DNA from: Talinum fruticosum
Taxonomy: Eukaryota > Streptophyta > Magnoliopsida > Caryophyllales > Talinaceae
Length of the DNA stretch: 64,000 bases
NCBI GenBank assembly: GCA_021018815.1
Contig: JAITYX010000042.1
Coordinates: 2,123,001 to 2,187,000, forward strand
Direction: 5' to 3'
The notes under the pieces are model-generated. The model saw only the letters and a program-made list of their open reading frames with translations, searched no databases and had not been told where the DNA came from. Position numbers and translations under genes: made by a program. Shown piece after piece: positions 50,163 to 63,547 of the stretch (position 1 is its first letter; every line of letters starts with the position of its first letter).

Positions 50163-53145
50163 TTATATGTGTTTAGCTGAATGACATACATTGTCTTTGT
50201 TTGTGTAAAATATTTTTCGAATTACTGAGCTGGATTGGGGATTTGGATGTGGGGTTTGGGATTTTGGATGTGGAGTTTGGTAAATGGCAGTTGAATCATG
50301 TATGATTGTATAATAATATTATTTAGAAAATTGGACTTGAATTTGATGAATTTGGGATTTTTGATTAAGCGAATTTGGGAGTTTAGAGATGGCATTATGT
50401 GGATTGTAGGTCTTGTATATGTGAATTGCAGGATGTGAAAAACTAGTTAAATAATGAGCTAGTTTATGTCCAAATGAGTTGGAGTGTCATTGTTATTTAA
50501 ATGAATTAGAAAGAGAACAGAAATGAGATACTAGTCTAAAAGACTATTATGAATCTATTTTTAGTCTAAAAATGGAGAAGTATTTGAACAGGGTAGCTAT
50601 GGGATAATACGATATCTCCTAGAGGATGGTTTTTTAATTATATTAGGGATGCAATTTTCTTTTTATAATTGTATGCTTAATTTTCCACTCCTTTTAGTCC
50701 TAATCTTGGACCATCCCAGTGGCAACCCTACTGATGAGCTTTCTCTGTTATTTCTAGGTGATCACCTATTTGATGATACTGAGCCCTGTGATTTATGTCT
50801 AGAACTATAAATATAGCTTAATTTTTAGGCTAGGATATGAGCAATCAAAGTTTGATTTGATTCTTGGATTGACATTTCACCCCTTCACATCTTTGGGAGG
50901 GCCTTTCATGAAGTCATTTTGAAATCACACCTTGTGTTTGATAATACCTAGGAAATTTCTATTCTCAGGCTAATCCTTGTGATGGTAGCTTGTGTTATGT
51001 ATGCTCATATTAAGGAATTTGAGGTGTAAGAAATGCTCATATGTGCTCAGAGTTTGATAGTTCTGTGGACAAAAGTTTTCATTGCCAGGGTCATGCTCTG
51101 CAAAGTTGGAATGAAGCGTTGTTTTATATTCCACAAAGTGTCAGTTAATTCATGCAGATTCACCTTCCTAAGTTGCAACTATATTGGATAGTTGCATCCA
51201 TCATTTGTGGTTTCTTTAGTAATTTATTTATAATAGAATTTGCTGGATTTCTTGGTGCAAAAGAGGCAAAAAATCGGTGTACATTGGATTTGATTGCAAG
51301 CCTCCAATACTAGCCCTTGAGAACTTTATGGATTGTATTAGATAATGCCTGCCAGATAGGTATACGGTCATTGCCACTCTTGATCTGATTTTTTTCTTCT
51401 GGTTCTGTTTCTTACTACTTGGAACTCTATTATCACCGAGTCAACCACTGCCATAGTGCTGTCACCACATTCCTATCTCCTACCATTTTATCTCCACACC
51501 ATCATAAATGTTCGGAAGTTTCTTATTGCTGCCTTGCTGGCATGGGTTTTTCAGCTTTCCCCTGCCCATTCCTGTCTTGGCAACTCCACAACCATATTAT
51601 ATCTGATTATGCATTTTCTGGTGAAGAAATTGCATCTCCAATATATAATCAGGAAATGATTTCTCTCTTGTTAGTTACTGAGGTGTTAGTCGTCTTAATT
51701 TGATTGGAAAATGGTGCTATGATTTTCAGGTTTTCTGTGTGATTTTCGGGTTCTATGATTTTTTGGCTGTTCTGATCCATGCTTACTGATCACATTTGTT
51801 TGTTAATTGTTTTTAGAACATGTTAATGCGGAAATTCGGGTATACAATTTTGAGGGAAGAGTGAAATAAGTTTAGCAATTATTATATTTTACTTCATAGA
51901 CGTGGAGCATTGCCTTTGATGCCCGATGATGTGTTAAGCACTCAATCCATCTGATTCAATCAGAAGAGGTGGATGTTTACATTTTGGATTGGGTATTTCA
52001 TGGCTGGTGAGTGGATCAGGTAGCCTGGTGATGTGATGGTGATCCATTTGCTGGGAATCCATTCCATTGCTAAGGTTGGGCTGCCTGCTGCATGCATCAT
52101 TTCCAAACCATTGCCTGGCTTGTGCTAGTGTCCATTTTTTGTTCTTGAGTATCAGGTTTAAGTTCCCTTAAATTGTTGTTAAATATCGATTTCCCCACTT
52201 TTGTAGTTGGCAATAAAGATTCATTCAATTGATTGTTAACTGTTGAGGCAAAAGACTTGGAGAAGCCTAAATTCTCGCCAGATGGACATCTCATTCTAGT
52301 GTTGTAGGTTCTCTGTAAACTAAATAGGGTTTGGAAAAGTAATTCAGAGCTCAGAGCCTCAGGCTTTGCTCAAATATATGTTAGTTGCTGACTTGTCACT
52401 CTGGAGGTTTCTCCATGTAAATTGTTTTTTTTTTTGGGGGGTTAATACTTAATTACCCCCTCCCCTTCTGACTTGCATTTTGGTTCAGTACTTGGGTTCC
52501 TTTGCAGTTGGTTGGTAGCATAAGATATTTTCAATAAATATTTGGGAGCGAAACAAATCCGATATTATTGTTTATATTTGCTCGATTTTATCTGGCACGC
52601 TGGTGACAATTTTTATGAATTCTGCAAATAGTTATTAGGATAACACCAGGAGTTTGATTTATTTTTCTTTTATCTTCTATTTCCTTTTCCCATATTTAAA
52701 TCTAAATATATTCAAAGTGGCCATTAAAATTTTTTGATGACACATGGCTTAAAACTTTGTGCCTTATGCTGTTGACAATGGTGCGTATGCACTAAGGTCC
52801 AAGTGGATTTGTAGTAGATCTATTGGGACTTGCATGAGGATTTATGGGTAGGAAACATGTCTTGAAGGCTCAATATGATTTGTTGGCTATGTACAGCACC
52901 ACCATTACTAAAACTGCAAACAAGAGAAGTATCACTTCAGTTTCAATAGAAATGTCAAATTCTCTTTTATGTGTGTGCCCCAAAACACGGTTGAGGTTAT
53001 ATTTGAGAGGGTGAAAAAGAGCAATCTCATTTACCAAAGATTGTCAAATCTATGGGATGAAGGTCTCCAAGCCCCTCCCCCAAAATGTGATGTTGGTAGG
53101 TTTTAAGATAACTCCTCTTGTAATGTTGACGTTTTTGATGAACAG
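50163..53145. other. Non-coding; probable 5'UTR intron of the CCCH/RING gene on its right side
   Basis: No coding exon seen. A 3' splice site (GATGAACAG at about 53137-53145) precedes the leader of the next gene, so at least the right part is intron. The upstream leader exon could be the CT-rich block at 49030-49470, but that is inference. Confidence 0.4.
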
Positions 53146-53179
53146 CTGTTGCTAGCGAGCCCGACATAGTGAGATTGTG

Positions 53180-54431
53180 ATGGCAGAAACAAGTGAGGAC
53201 AACCAGGCAGACTCAAGTGGGAAAGAGCAGCCTGAACATGGTCAGTTTCTTGTTTCTTTTTTCTTTGTTCTCCCTTCTTTTGTTGCTTTGCATGTTTCAT
53301 GTTGCTGAAATTATCTCTTTCATTTAGTCTACTTTACTGGTTATATCTTTGGCTTTAATGTAGATTACCTTTTTGCGCAGTGTGCAGCTTTTTCAAAAAA
53401 CCAACAAAGAACAAGAATATTCGAAAACGAACAATTGATCAGGATGAAGATGAAGATAATGAAATGAAAAATTCCATCTTAAACAATCTGAAAAAGGCCT
53501 CAAAGCCTGAGAGCAAGTTGTACTTCTCTACTGGACCATCCAAACGATTGGCATCTAGTGAACCTGTTGAGGAGTCCAAAAATCAAATCTTCCAGTACGA
53601 ATCTTCAAAGGAGATTCAGGTTCATAATGATAGCAAAGCAACAGCTACTTTGGAAACTGAGACGGACTTCTCCAGAGATGCTAGGGCTATTCGGGAGAGA
53701 GCTCTAAAGCAAGCAGAACAAGCCTTAAAGGGAAAGAACAAGACATCTGGTGATGAAAAAATATACAAGGGTATCCATGGTTACACTGATTACAAGGCGG
53801 GCTTCCGTCGAGAGCAAACTATTGCTTCCGAGAAAGCTGGTGGTTCACATGGGCCTCTCAGAGCCTCTGCTCATATCAGAGTATCAGCCAGATTTGACTA
53901 TCAACCAGACATTTGTAAGGATTACAAAGAAACAGGCTACTGTGGTTATGGTGATTCATGTAAGTTTCTACATGATCGAGGTGATTATAAATCTGGATGG
54001 CAGATGGAGAAAGAGTGGGATGAAACTGAGAAGGCAAGAAAGAGAAGTCTGGCCATGGGAGGTGGTGATGATGATGAGGATGGTGATGGTGAAAGTGATG
54101 ATGATGAAGATGAAGATTCCCTCCCATTTGCTTGCTTCATCTGCAGGGAGCCCTTTGTGGATCCTGTGGTAACCAAGTGTAAGCATTACTTCTGTGAGCA
54201 TTGTGCTCTAAAGGTGAGTGAAAATTCTCTAAGCATTTGGTACTTAGTAGTAAGGTAATGAATGCTATAAACCTTGCATATAGTCATCCTCATTTAAACT
54301 ACATCTTTTCATTCTCTTCCATGCAGCATCATGCCAGAAACAAAAAGTGCTTTGTTTGCAACCAGCCTACCCTGGGAATCTTTAATACTGCACACGAGAT
54401 ACGTAGAAAGATGGCAGAAGACAAAAAATGA
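53180..54431 (+). CDS. CCCH + RING zinc-finger splicing factor (AtC3H1 / RNF113 / Cwc24 type)
   Basis: Three exons: 53180-53240, 53381-54213 and 54327-54431, 332 residues, all phases good. Order: short acidic N-terminus; [16 protein letters not shown], a conserved basic motif of the family; a charged low-complexity region; [14 protein letters not shown], another family signature; one CCCH finger (C199-x8-C208-x5-C214-x3-H218); an acidic Asp/Glu run; then a C3HC4 RING from C272 (ACFICREPF ... [10 protein letters not shown] ... KKCFVCNQP) split by the last intron. Orthologues are yeast Cwc24 and human RNF113A, which join the activated spliceosome, and plant C3H1. It acts in the nucleus in 5' splice-site handling and may also have ubiquitin-ligase activity. 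A non-coding leader exon starts near 53146. Confidence 0.93.
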
Positions 54432-56028
54432 AGGGTCTTCCGCTTGTGGGCTTGTGTATATTCATTAGGATAGTTTTGAGAGGTCATGTTTTGCTCCCCC
54501 TTCAAATTACAAGATAAAGTTGAAGATTGTGCATCTTCAATTGACACGATGCTAAACATTTCACTTTTGGTTCTTTAATTGCCTATCCCTGTTGTAATGG
54601 ATGATTGACCTTTGTATTGTCCTTTTGTTTTAGACGGTAGATACAGTAGTTTTCAGCCCTAATACTTGAGTAGCATGAGTTGCATAAATCAAGCTTTACT
54701 CAACTGACTGATAATGCTCAAGTAAAGAAGCCCAGTCAGCTTAGTGAGCCTTGGATTCAGCTAGGTTAAATGCTCGGCATGTGCTCTTTCTCGTGTTTTC
54801 CGGTTTTGGAGGGACGTAGAACATAGGCCATGCCTACAGCCATGCTTTGGTTTTATGCTCATTTGCATGTTCATAATTGAACAGTATGCCTCTCAAGAGG
54901 AGAGAGAGAATTTGAGAGTCAAAAGTTCCCAAAATTCTTTCGAGTTGAACTTGGAAATGAGTTGTATGGCAGAAAGAGATAGTACGGGTCCTATGCTTAG
55001 TTCAGTCGTTACTTGGCTGCTCGGCTAGAGCTTTGTTTGTTTGGAGTTTGACCTGGGGCACCGAACCAAGTGCAAATCTGGTGAAGCTTGGGCTCATAAT
55101 TCTGAGTTGATTCCTCTCTTGATCTATATGAGCTGTATATCTCACCAGATTGAGATATACCTTGTGCTAGAGACTAATTTTGCAAGTATAAAAGGCAGAA
55201 TTCAACAATGTGGGGGCTTAGTTTCACTCAGATTGAAGTTTAAGATGCACATTTCATTGTGATGCTTCATTACATTGATTCATCAAAGAACGATGATTCT
55301 CATCATAGTAACACCACCACCTAGCGTGGATTCTACAAAAATAAACCACGAAAATAAAATATAGCCCTTGATGTTTGGTGATTTTTGGTCTGTATCGGTT
55401 GTATTAATAAATCCTGATTATCTCAGTCCATTGAGATCCCAATATGGGTTCTATTGGTGCCGGTTTGGGAAGATTTAGATGTAAGTAATTTTACCATTTT
55501 ACAAATATCGCTGACTTTTGAGAGAAGGGACGTATAAATGAATATGCTGCCTTAAAATGATTGTACCAGTTTCTCAAATTTTGCAACTCTTTCAGTTTAG
55601 CGTTAAAGAATGAACAAAATCTTCAGTATGGCGAAGCTCAAGCTGCATATACTTGAAATGTGCAACTCTTTTGTACGTTCTTTCTCTCCTCCCCTCTCTC
55701 CGCTTTTCCCCTCCCTTGTGCTACCCAGCTATTTGCATCTGAAATTTGCTCTCTCAGTTTCTCATTCAATTGAGTACGAGATATATGAATTTTTTATGCA
55801 TAGTATGGTAAAGACTAAAAACCGACTAATTATCTGGACTTGAGTCTGAAATTTCTCATTCAATTTAGTATGAGAAATGTACATGTTATGTGCAGGGAAA
55901 GGTTGAGGTCCACTTCTATGTACAAGCACCTCCACCCCCCTTCCAACCTTCCTGGTTTTAAGTTAGTGCCTGTTCGTAGTTGACGATCCGGTCTTTTTGT
56001 ACCTGTGTGGTGTAGTTTTGAGTAACCA
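54432..56028. other. Spacer between convergent CCCH/RING and PLIP genes
   Basis: 3'UTRs and unremarkable spacer. No gene seen. Confidence 0.5.
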
Positions 56029-58773
56029 TCAAACACTAGTCATTATCTCTTTCCTTGCGGATGTGCTCTCCAAGTTACTACCTTCACGAGTCCATGTATG
56101 TTGGGCTGGCAAAGCTATCAATGGCCATACAAGGTGTCTCTCTTTTCGGACTTCCCGAAGGGCCATCTTTGTGTATTGCCTCATAACACCATTGATTGCC
56201 TTCACGTAGTTGCTCGAGTCGTGATCTCTGAGTATAGTTCCTTCAGAGCCATAAGCTGTAGGATCACTTAGTGTTTCCAGTGGGTGGGGAGTATTTAGAA
56301 ATACCCTCAGAGCCATTGCTGTGGTGGCCGGCTGGGTATTATCGAGGGCATAGAGGGCACATCCGGAAGGGAGCCAGGGATGTGATGGTGAGAATTTCTC
56401 GGCAGGTTGGAGAATGAATATTTTCCCCAGGGGAGAATACAACATTTTCTGTATTGGCAAAAAAGGAGGTAAGAGTGAGTAATACATTCGTGTTTAAAAT
56501 GCTGCGAAAAAAATGTACGTTATGAAGAGTAAAAGTGAGGAGAAAGATACTTACATGTGTGTTTAGACATGGGTGTGATCGGAAGGAGCTGTTTAAACGC
56601 TTAAGCACTTGGGCTACTTGTCTAGGATAGCTGCACGAGAACGCCCTAGGAACGATATCCCTATGCATGATTACACAGTGCAGCTGGTTCTCATCTACCC
56701 CCAAGTGTTCCAGGATTTTTCTTCCCCCACAGAACACAAATGGTGATCCGAAACTTATTACAGGCAGGAGCATTGAGGGCTTGACAACTCGTCTTGCTAT
56801 GAGCATCATATGGACTAACTGAGATAGACTGCCCCCTAGTGAATGGCCAGTGAATTGAATTTTGGCTTTGTCTCCATAGGTGTCTATATGATTTTGGATT
56901 TCTGGCAAGAATTGCTTATATATTCCTTTTGCTGCTTCATAAATTCCCCTGTGAACAAGTGCATCTGTCTCCTGTATTGTTAATGCAATCGCATGATTAT
57001 TTAGATGAATTCTTGCAGTACTGATAAAAGGATGAATTGAAGATAACGTGGTTGCTTTTACCTCAAATGTGGCAGGCTCGAAGAACAGGTTTGTTTGCCA
57101 AGAAGCCAGGGATTCAGACCCCTGCATTCGACAACCGTACCGCTTTGTCATTCCGAATTTAGATAATGCATTTGAATGGCGTTGCTCTTTGTCATAATGA
57201 GGTACGCGTGTATCATACAGATCATTACTAGTCCAAAATTACGCGATAGAAACCAACCGATTTACCTGGATTACAAAGTACCGCACGTGTGTGTGTGGAT
57301 CATCACAGATGAACCACTCACAAGGCGAGGAGTGTAGTGATTGAATCTCCTTTGCTGCTTCCTGCTTTTCTTTCTCCCTTGCAGCCACCACGGCTGTCAT
57401 TGTTGATGCTGCCATTTGTGCTGCCCTCTCTGACTTACAGCCCAATCTTCTGAGATCACCATCTGCGCATACATTGTTTTTGCACAACATTGCACATGAG
57501 AAGCTGCAGACGCAGCAATCTCATAAGCAACGGAGGATCGGATCATATGCTCCTCTATCAAGCTTAACCTCTCTGAGTGGGATTCTAAATTTGCTGTTTC
57601 ATCTGCATGCTTAGAGTGCTTGTTCAATTTGGCGTTCAGGGCAACCGCCTCCGCTTTCTTTTCCAGTGAAGATGTTACGAAATGCAGACCATAGTATCTC
57701 TGTAACTGTACATCGTTAGCCTACATGTTAAGAGTGTTCTGTTAGTCACCCGCTTTTTGAGTCCAGGAAATGAAACCAAGGAGACTTTAATGTTAGCTTT
57801 AAGATAGACCTAGCAGTTGGGGGGGATTATCTGATTCGAACCAAAAGGCCATCCCATTTTCGACCATGGTATCCAAACTTATCCAACCCAACCTGAAATC
57901 TCCCAACCCATTTTGATTGCATTTTCTTGACAAATGGCAAAGCACCTGAATAGAAGAGCCTACTGTTCTGCTTCTTTACTTCTGTTGAAATTAACCCTAC
58001 TCAAACTCGACTCCATTGACCTGTTTTCCAAGACTACTTTACTGTTTCTATTAATCCCGATCCCTTGGTGTTGGTTTGGTACATTTCTGTTAATCTCAGT
58101 CAACAGAAACATGTTATTCCATAACTGCAGATGCATACCTTGATTTCTGGAATGACGTATGCCTTGTTGCATAGGAAGGCCAGTTTAGAGAACCTCTTGG
58201 CATCTGACCAAGAAACTTGGCTCAGCAACCTCGGGAACGACTCCGCATCGAAACTTACCATTTCCTCTTCCTCTTCTTTTGCACCATAGTCCACCAAGCA
58301 CCCATCTTCACCATCTTCTTCTTCTTTCTCTTGATACTCCTCGATTTCCCGTCTTCCTTTCCACTGCATTCTCAGCTCCAAGAGCCTCTGCACCCAATTC
58401 GCTCGTTTCACCTTCTGCCCCTCCTGCACTTCATCACCAGTCTTCCCATCATCCAAGCTTTCATCACCTGACTTCACCTCATTGTCGGCCTCAGTCTCAA
58501 ACAAAAGCGATCTTATAGGGCTTGGAAGGATGGAACTCGAGAGCTGGAGGGGAAGATCCCAAACGAGCGGCTAGGCTTAAGCTTGCTCGACCGAGCAAGG
58601 ACACGACCCGAGGAGTAGAGGAGATTGTTGTCAGAGTATGATCTTCTCATAGTGGCATGCTTACACAGCTCTTCCATGGAGGATGAGCGGCGAAGGCCGG
58701 AATTCTCCCCTAGGATGCTCCTCCGAGGGGCGGCAATGTGGGTGGTGGTTATGTTCATGGAAGAGCATGCCAT
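56029..58773 (-). CDS. PLIP1-type plastid phospholipase A1 (lipase class 3), two apparent frame breaks
   Basis: Five exons on the minus strand: 58139-58773, 57266-57720, 57062-57121, 56555-56971 and 56029-56448. The sequence follows Arabidopsis PLIP1-3: a Ser/Arg-rich plastid-targeting N-terminus ([28 protein letters not shown]), [81 protein letters not shown], the lipase elbow [12 protein letters not shown] (catalytic Ser about 428), HRDIVPRAF and the C-terminal [16 protein letters not shown] with the likely catalytic His. Exon 1 is 635 and exon 2 is 455 bases; each needs one more base to be in phase, and both misfits sit at homopolymers (G4 at 58549-58552, T5 at 57477-57481 on the plus strand). 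With those the product would be about 662 residues. PLIPs cleave plastid membrane lipids, supplying fatty acids for oil or jasmonate. Confidence 0.9.
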
Positions 58774-59991
58774 GGTGATTAGCTTTAGATTAGTTGTGAT
58801 TTGTATAAAGGGTGGACCATGGTCTAGTCTGAATGGAGATCAATGTGGAAAGAATTAGTACTTTGCATAAAGCAGGGAATTTTTCAACTTTTATTAATTA
58901 GAGAAGTATTTAGCACCGGTTTGTTTGGAATAATAATTAGATTTGGCGGTGCGAAAAATCCCCCTTAAACTTTTTAGTGACATTTGTGAAAAGGGTGAAA
59001 CAACAAATGGCATCTATTAATCAACCTAAAGGGGTGATCGGGGAGAAAACCGACATTCTAACGAGAGCTGTGAGTTCAAATCCCACTAGAGGTATGCCCA
59101 TGCAGTATTCGATAAAAATTCGGATTTGGGTCGAAATCGAGTCGATTATCGGAAGAAATTTTTTGTTTGATACCTATAGTCTTTTTCAGGTCGGCGAATT
59201 CGGACAAACATAAATTTAGATTAAAATCGAATTCGGATAATAAAAATATGAAAATTTTATGTCCGAATTTAAAATTCGGATAAAACAATCATACCCAAAC
59301 CCGAATTTTTAGATTAGACAAAAGCGTTACCCATGAAATATGAACCCCTAAATAGGATTATTTATCATTGTACAAAACAAAAACACTATGATGATAATAT
59401 AAAAGCTCATTTTAGATATCAGATATTTGAATTCAAATCTCGACTATATTAGCCTCATATGGCCTCCATTCATCTCAAAAGGGTCGTTGTAGGTTTTATT
59501 GTTTTTTTAAAAAAATCTTCAATTATTATTTGATCTAAGTATCTAACTACCTTTTTCCTCATAACGAAATTTTAGGATGAGGAATTATATTTGAATTTGA
59601 CTTCATTTTATATTAAGTATTGAATTGGTATATTTCTTTTACCATTCTCTCTTTTTTTTTTTATTTTTTTGGGATCAAGATTTTACCATTTTATTTGGTG
59701 AAAACCCAGCTCTAAAAATATAAATTTCACATCATTATGAACCACTATACTCAAAGGCATGCATCATAAAAAAAATTCACAATAAATTTGCTCAATAAAT
59801 CAGAAACATGAAATGAATTCATCTACCCAATGCCACCAATAAGCAATAAATAATTAAACCCAAAAATATTGAGGTTGAAGAATGAAAGAAATCAATGAAA
59901 TGTGAAATGATTAGTGCTAATTAATTACCAGCTAAACATGATTAAGCTACAACTACAATGGAGCATGGAGATTACCTGGATGATTAGTCTC

Positions 59992-60044
<53 letters not shown>

Positions 60045-60206
60045 AATCATAGTGTAAGATCTGTGAAATGCCGAAAATGCAGTTTTGTATTTGTGAATGG
60101 AGGAGAGTGACAAGCTGAGATCCGAGGTTTATGAGAACTTCCCACGCTCTTGATATTTATTTATAGAGAGAAGAGATAAAGATGCTCGTGAGAATCTTGT
60201 CACGTG
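58774..60206 (-). promoter_or_regulatory. Probable PLIP promoter, 5'UTR exon and long leader intron
   Basis: On the minus strand a TATA motif (TATAAATAAATA, plus 60154-60165) follows a CACGTG G-box at 60201-60206 (ACGTG is the ABRE core). A leader exon would then run to about 59976, including the (GA)n run (plus-strand CT, 59994-60043), with donor CCAG|GTAATC. A matching acceptor CTCCATTCAG lies at 58829-58838, and the last leader exon is 58774-58828 with a short upstream frame (MVHPLYKSQLI). The ~1.1-kb intron contains a tRNA-like segment near 59030-59100. All of this is inference from sequence signals. Confidence 0.45.
59994..60043. repeat. (CT)n microsatellite
   Basis: About 24 CT units; on the minus strand (GA)n within the presumed PLIP leader. 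Confidence 0.95.
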
Positions 60207-63200
60207 CTCAACACAGGTGGCTCTACTGGGAACGAGTCTTTTTCCAATTTGGACGTTTCTGCCCTTTTCCTATTTTCCCTTTCTTTTTCCTCTTGTGCGC
60301 ATTTTTTTTTTGGAGGGGGTTGGAGGTCGAGTTATATAGATGACTAAAATTAATGCCATATTTATTTTTAAATATTTCTTATTTTAAGAGTATGAAAAAA
60401 TATTAAGAAAATATAAAATTTATGATAAGATTTGTGTTAAAAGACAAATTACTCTAAGATTTCATTAGAGAGAAAAAAATAATTAATAGAGACACAATTG
60501 ATATCATTAGTACGTCATCGTAATTGTAAGGCGACATATATTGTGAAAATAAAAAAGTTAATTTAAGTAACTGGCTAATTATAATAGACTAAAATCCCAT
60601 AAATAATATTTATATGATTATAGTATAGAGTCTGCGATTAAATATACAAGTAATAAAATATTCATTTATTAGTGGTTGGATATAAATAATATATTTTTAA
60701 ATTTAACAAAAATTTAAGTTATATGCTTGTAAACAACTTAAGAAAAGGAATCCAACATTATTGAAAAAATACATAAAATTATTCTTCTAAAAATTAGCAT
60801 ATAATATAAATTTAATTATATGCTTATTTGTTGATGTTTAAATATTGCTTTATTTAAGAGAGATTATATTCCAATTTGTTAGTTATAATAAAAATTAAAC
60901 AAGTTTATATTTAATGATATATATTCAATAACAGTGAGTGTTGTATTACATTTTTAAAAAAAAATTAATAATAATATTTCCTTTTTAGTTTTACTGTAGA
61001 AATAAAAATTAGCGAATGCTGAATTTAAATTGAATTATTTACTTTGGTAACAATTTTATTAAATTTTACATGAGTTAAACCAATTAATATTACATTCAAA
61101 GTTCTTCATACGTGGAAAAGGGAGGGCCAAAACGGTCAGCTAAAATTAGGTGGTAAAAAAAAAAAAAAGATACTCATGACCTGTTTGGTTACAAAGATTC
61201 CAAACACACACACTCACACAGACAGAAAAGAAAAAGGGAAAACATGGAGAAATGAACGAATTAAAATTTAAAAGGGGGAAAGAAAAGGAAGAGACAACTG
61301 TGCGGTTGCATGAGAGAGAAGGGTGAAAGTGTCATCACACTCCACCTCGCGCCGCTCAGGTGGGTGTCTTTGCCACTCCACTCCACTCCCCCACCCCCAC
61401 CCCTTCCTTTAATTCATTAATTAATTTGTTTCCCAAATCCCAATGACCCACTTCCTCTATATGTATGCGTGAGAGTATTTGCTCCTCATTATATATCAAT
61501 AGATGATTCAATGAATAGAAAAATCAATGACTATTTTATATATCTAAAATAATGATGTGTCACCTAAAAGTATATGTTCCTATGAGTATTTAAGGATTTG
61601 TGCCCACAACATTATACCATAAGTTTGAAATTATAAATTTAAAGACACGACGTACTTTGATGGAGAAAATCTATTCTTTTATAAAAAGAAAAACTATAAA
61701 AATAAAGATTAAATTTTAAAATATTAAAATAAATTGTTATATAAGATAACTTAAATATGTAAATACCAATGGTATAATAGTATAATTTATAACTAAAATA
61801 TCTCCATTTATCTCTCAACTTCCCTCCTCTTTCTTTTCATAGACTAATTATTTTGGGATTCTAGTGAACATAAAAATGTCTAGTGAATCATCTCACTTTT
61901 GGGATTGTATTAATACTAGTTAATACCCGAATGTTGTTCTGAAATTAATTTTTTTAGATAAGTTGGATGTAATGTAGTAATAATGATAATATATCAAAAT
62001 TAATTTTATAACTTAATTCGAATTATATAATTTATAATAATCATGATTATAAGTTAAATTTTCTTTTAATTACAATACTCTTATATAACCAAACGAGTTA
62101 ATTGAATATAATAATAAACTTGTTTTGCATGACAAGGCTCGTTACATATGATCCAATTACAATTGTTACTATCTAAATTTATGTAGTATAGTAGGCCCAA
62201 GAAACATGGGCCAACTTACATTAAAAAAAAAAAAGAAAAGACAATAAGAAAATAAATTATCACCAAAAATCCCATACATAGGCCCAAGTAACATGGGCCA
62301 GGAGAACAGAAGATTTAACGCCTATTGGCCCATTTTCTTTGTTATGGGCTTAATAATAAACTAATTATTCGACTGTTAGTCCAAGTAGGCTGTGGCCTTT
62401 GCAAAGAACTCCAATCTAGGAAACTCCCCCCCAAAAAAAAAAAATCATTCCAACATTTTTTTTTTTTTCTAAATTAAGACAAAGAAGAAAGAAACCATCT
62501 TTTTCCGTGGGTTAAAGATGGGTCGGTCCGTCAATGGCCCACCTGGATTTGACAAGGGACCGGGCCGGGTTGACCCACCGAGTACCAACCAATAATGAAT
62601 TATCTAAAGCAGGCTGGACCAAAATTCACCGGCCTTTCTTTAGTGTCTTTATTGCCATTGAATAAAGCTTGAGCTTTTTTTTCGAATTAACAGTATTATT
62701 AATGTCTGTATCATTCCCGTTGAATAAGAAAAGCACAAATATTCTCACAATAATCCAAAGGAAATAAGTTTTTTTTTTTTTCAAAAAGAACTTTTTATTA
62801 ACTAAGATAAGTTATACTCGGTTTTATAGTGGTTGGAATTCTCTTGTTATATGTGTTTTTTTGCATTTACGACTCTAGGATCTAATGTTTGTTTCGGGAA
62901 GAACAAGTGTTAATTATTTAATTTACCTATATTGATTTTCGAGTCCTTAAGATTTATTCAATGTTCAGTTATTATTGGTTCATAAAATTTAGTGAACAAT
63001 TTTACTAGAAATTTCATAAAATTTAAGAGGACAATATTTTGAGAAATTTTTGAAAAACAAGAGAAAAATCTAACCACTGAGGATTGACTTCACAAGTTTG
63101 ATGCTAAAAGTTGTGGTCATCTGCCCTCTCCTTTGGGTGCTACAAGTTATGGTCATAGCTACCATTGAAAATGGGATACATATAATAACCAGATTAAAAT

Positions 63201-63403
63201 AATGTTATTAATATTTATGTGATTTAAAAGTAATTAGTTTTATATCTAAAGAAGAAAAATGGATTGAAATTCATGTAACACTTTTACATCTAAGGAGAGA
63301 GGTAAAGTACCCAAGTGGCATAGCCACTAGCTAGCCAATCAAAGTAAAAATACATTGATATATATGGAGGAGTTACAAAGGGCAATACAATACAAGTAGG
63401 GAA

Positions 63404-63465
63404 GGGGGAATCGAACGTGAGACCTAATGTACTCGGAATCTCAATCTTGACCACTAGGGTATGAC
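63404..63465 (-). other. SINE-like tRNA-derived segment
   Basis: On the minus strand TAGTGGTCAAG (A-box-like, plus 63446-63456) and CACGTTCGATTCC (B box, plus 63407-63419) are correctly spaced for a tRNA-derived SINE head. No poly(A) tail or target duplication was established. Confidence 0.4.
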
Positions 63466-63469
63466 TTCA

Positions 63470-63474
<5 letters not shown>

Positions 63475-63547
<73 letters not shown>
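63475..63547. repeat. (TA)n-(CA)n compound microsatellite
   Basis: About 25 TA units followed directly by about 11 CA units. Confidence 0.95.

Noticed and set aside
53876..54201. His/Ser-rich minus-strand frames
   Set aside because: Antisense shadow of the acidic Asp/Glu run in the CCCH/RING gene.
56941..57062. Extra 36 residues inside the PLIP open frame
   Set aside because: Flanked by GAG|GTAAAAGC and ATACAG; removing them as an intron restores the family sequence [11 protein letters not shown], so this is an in-frame intron.
59030..59100. Possible tRNA gene with GAGTTCAAATCCC
   Set aside because: Only a B-box-like match is convincing; no cloverleaf or good A box, so at most a SINE relic in the PLIP leader intron.
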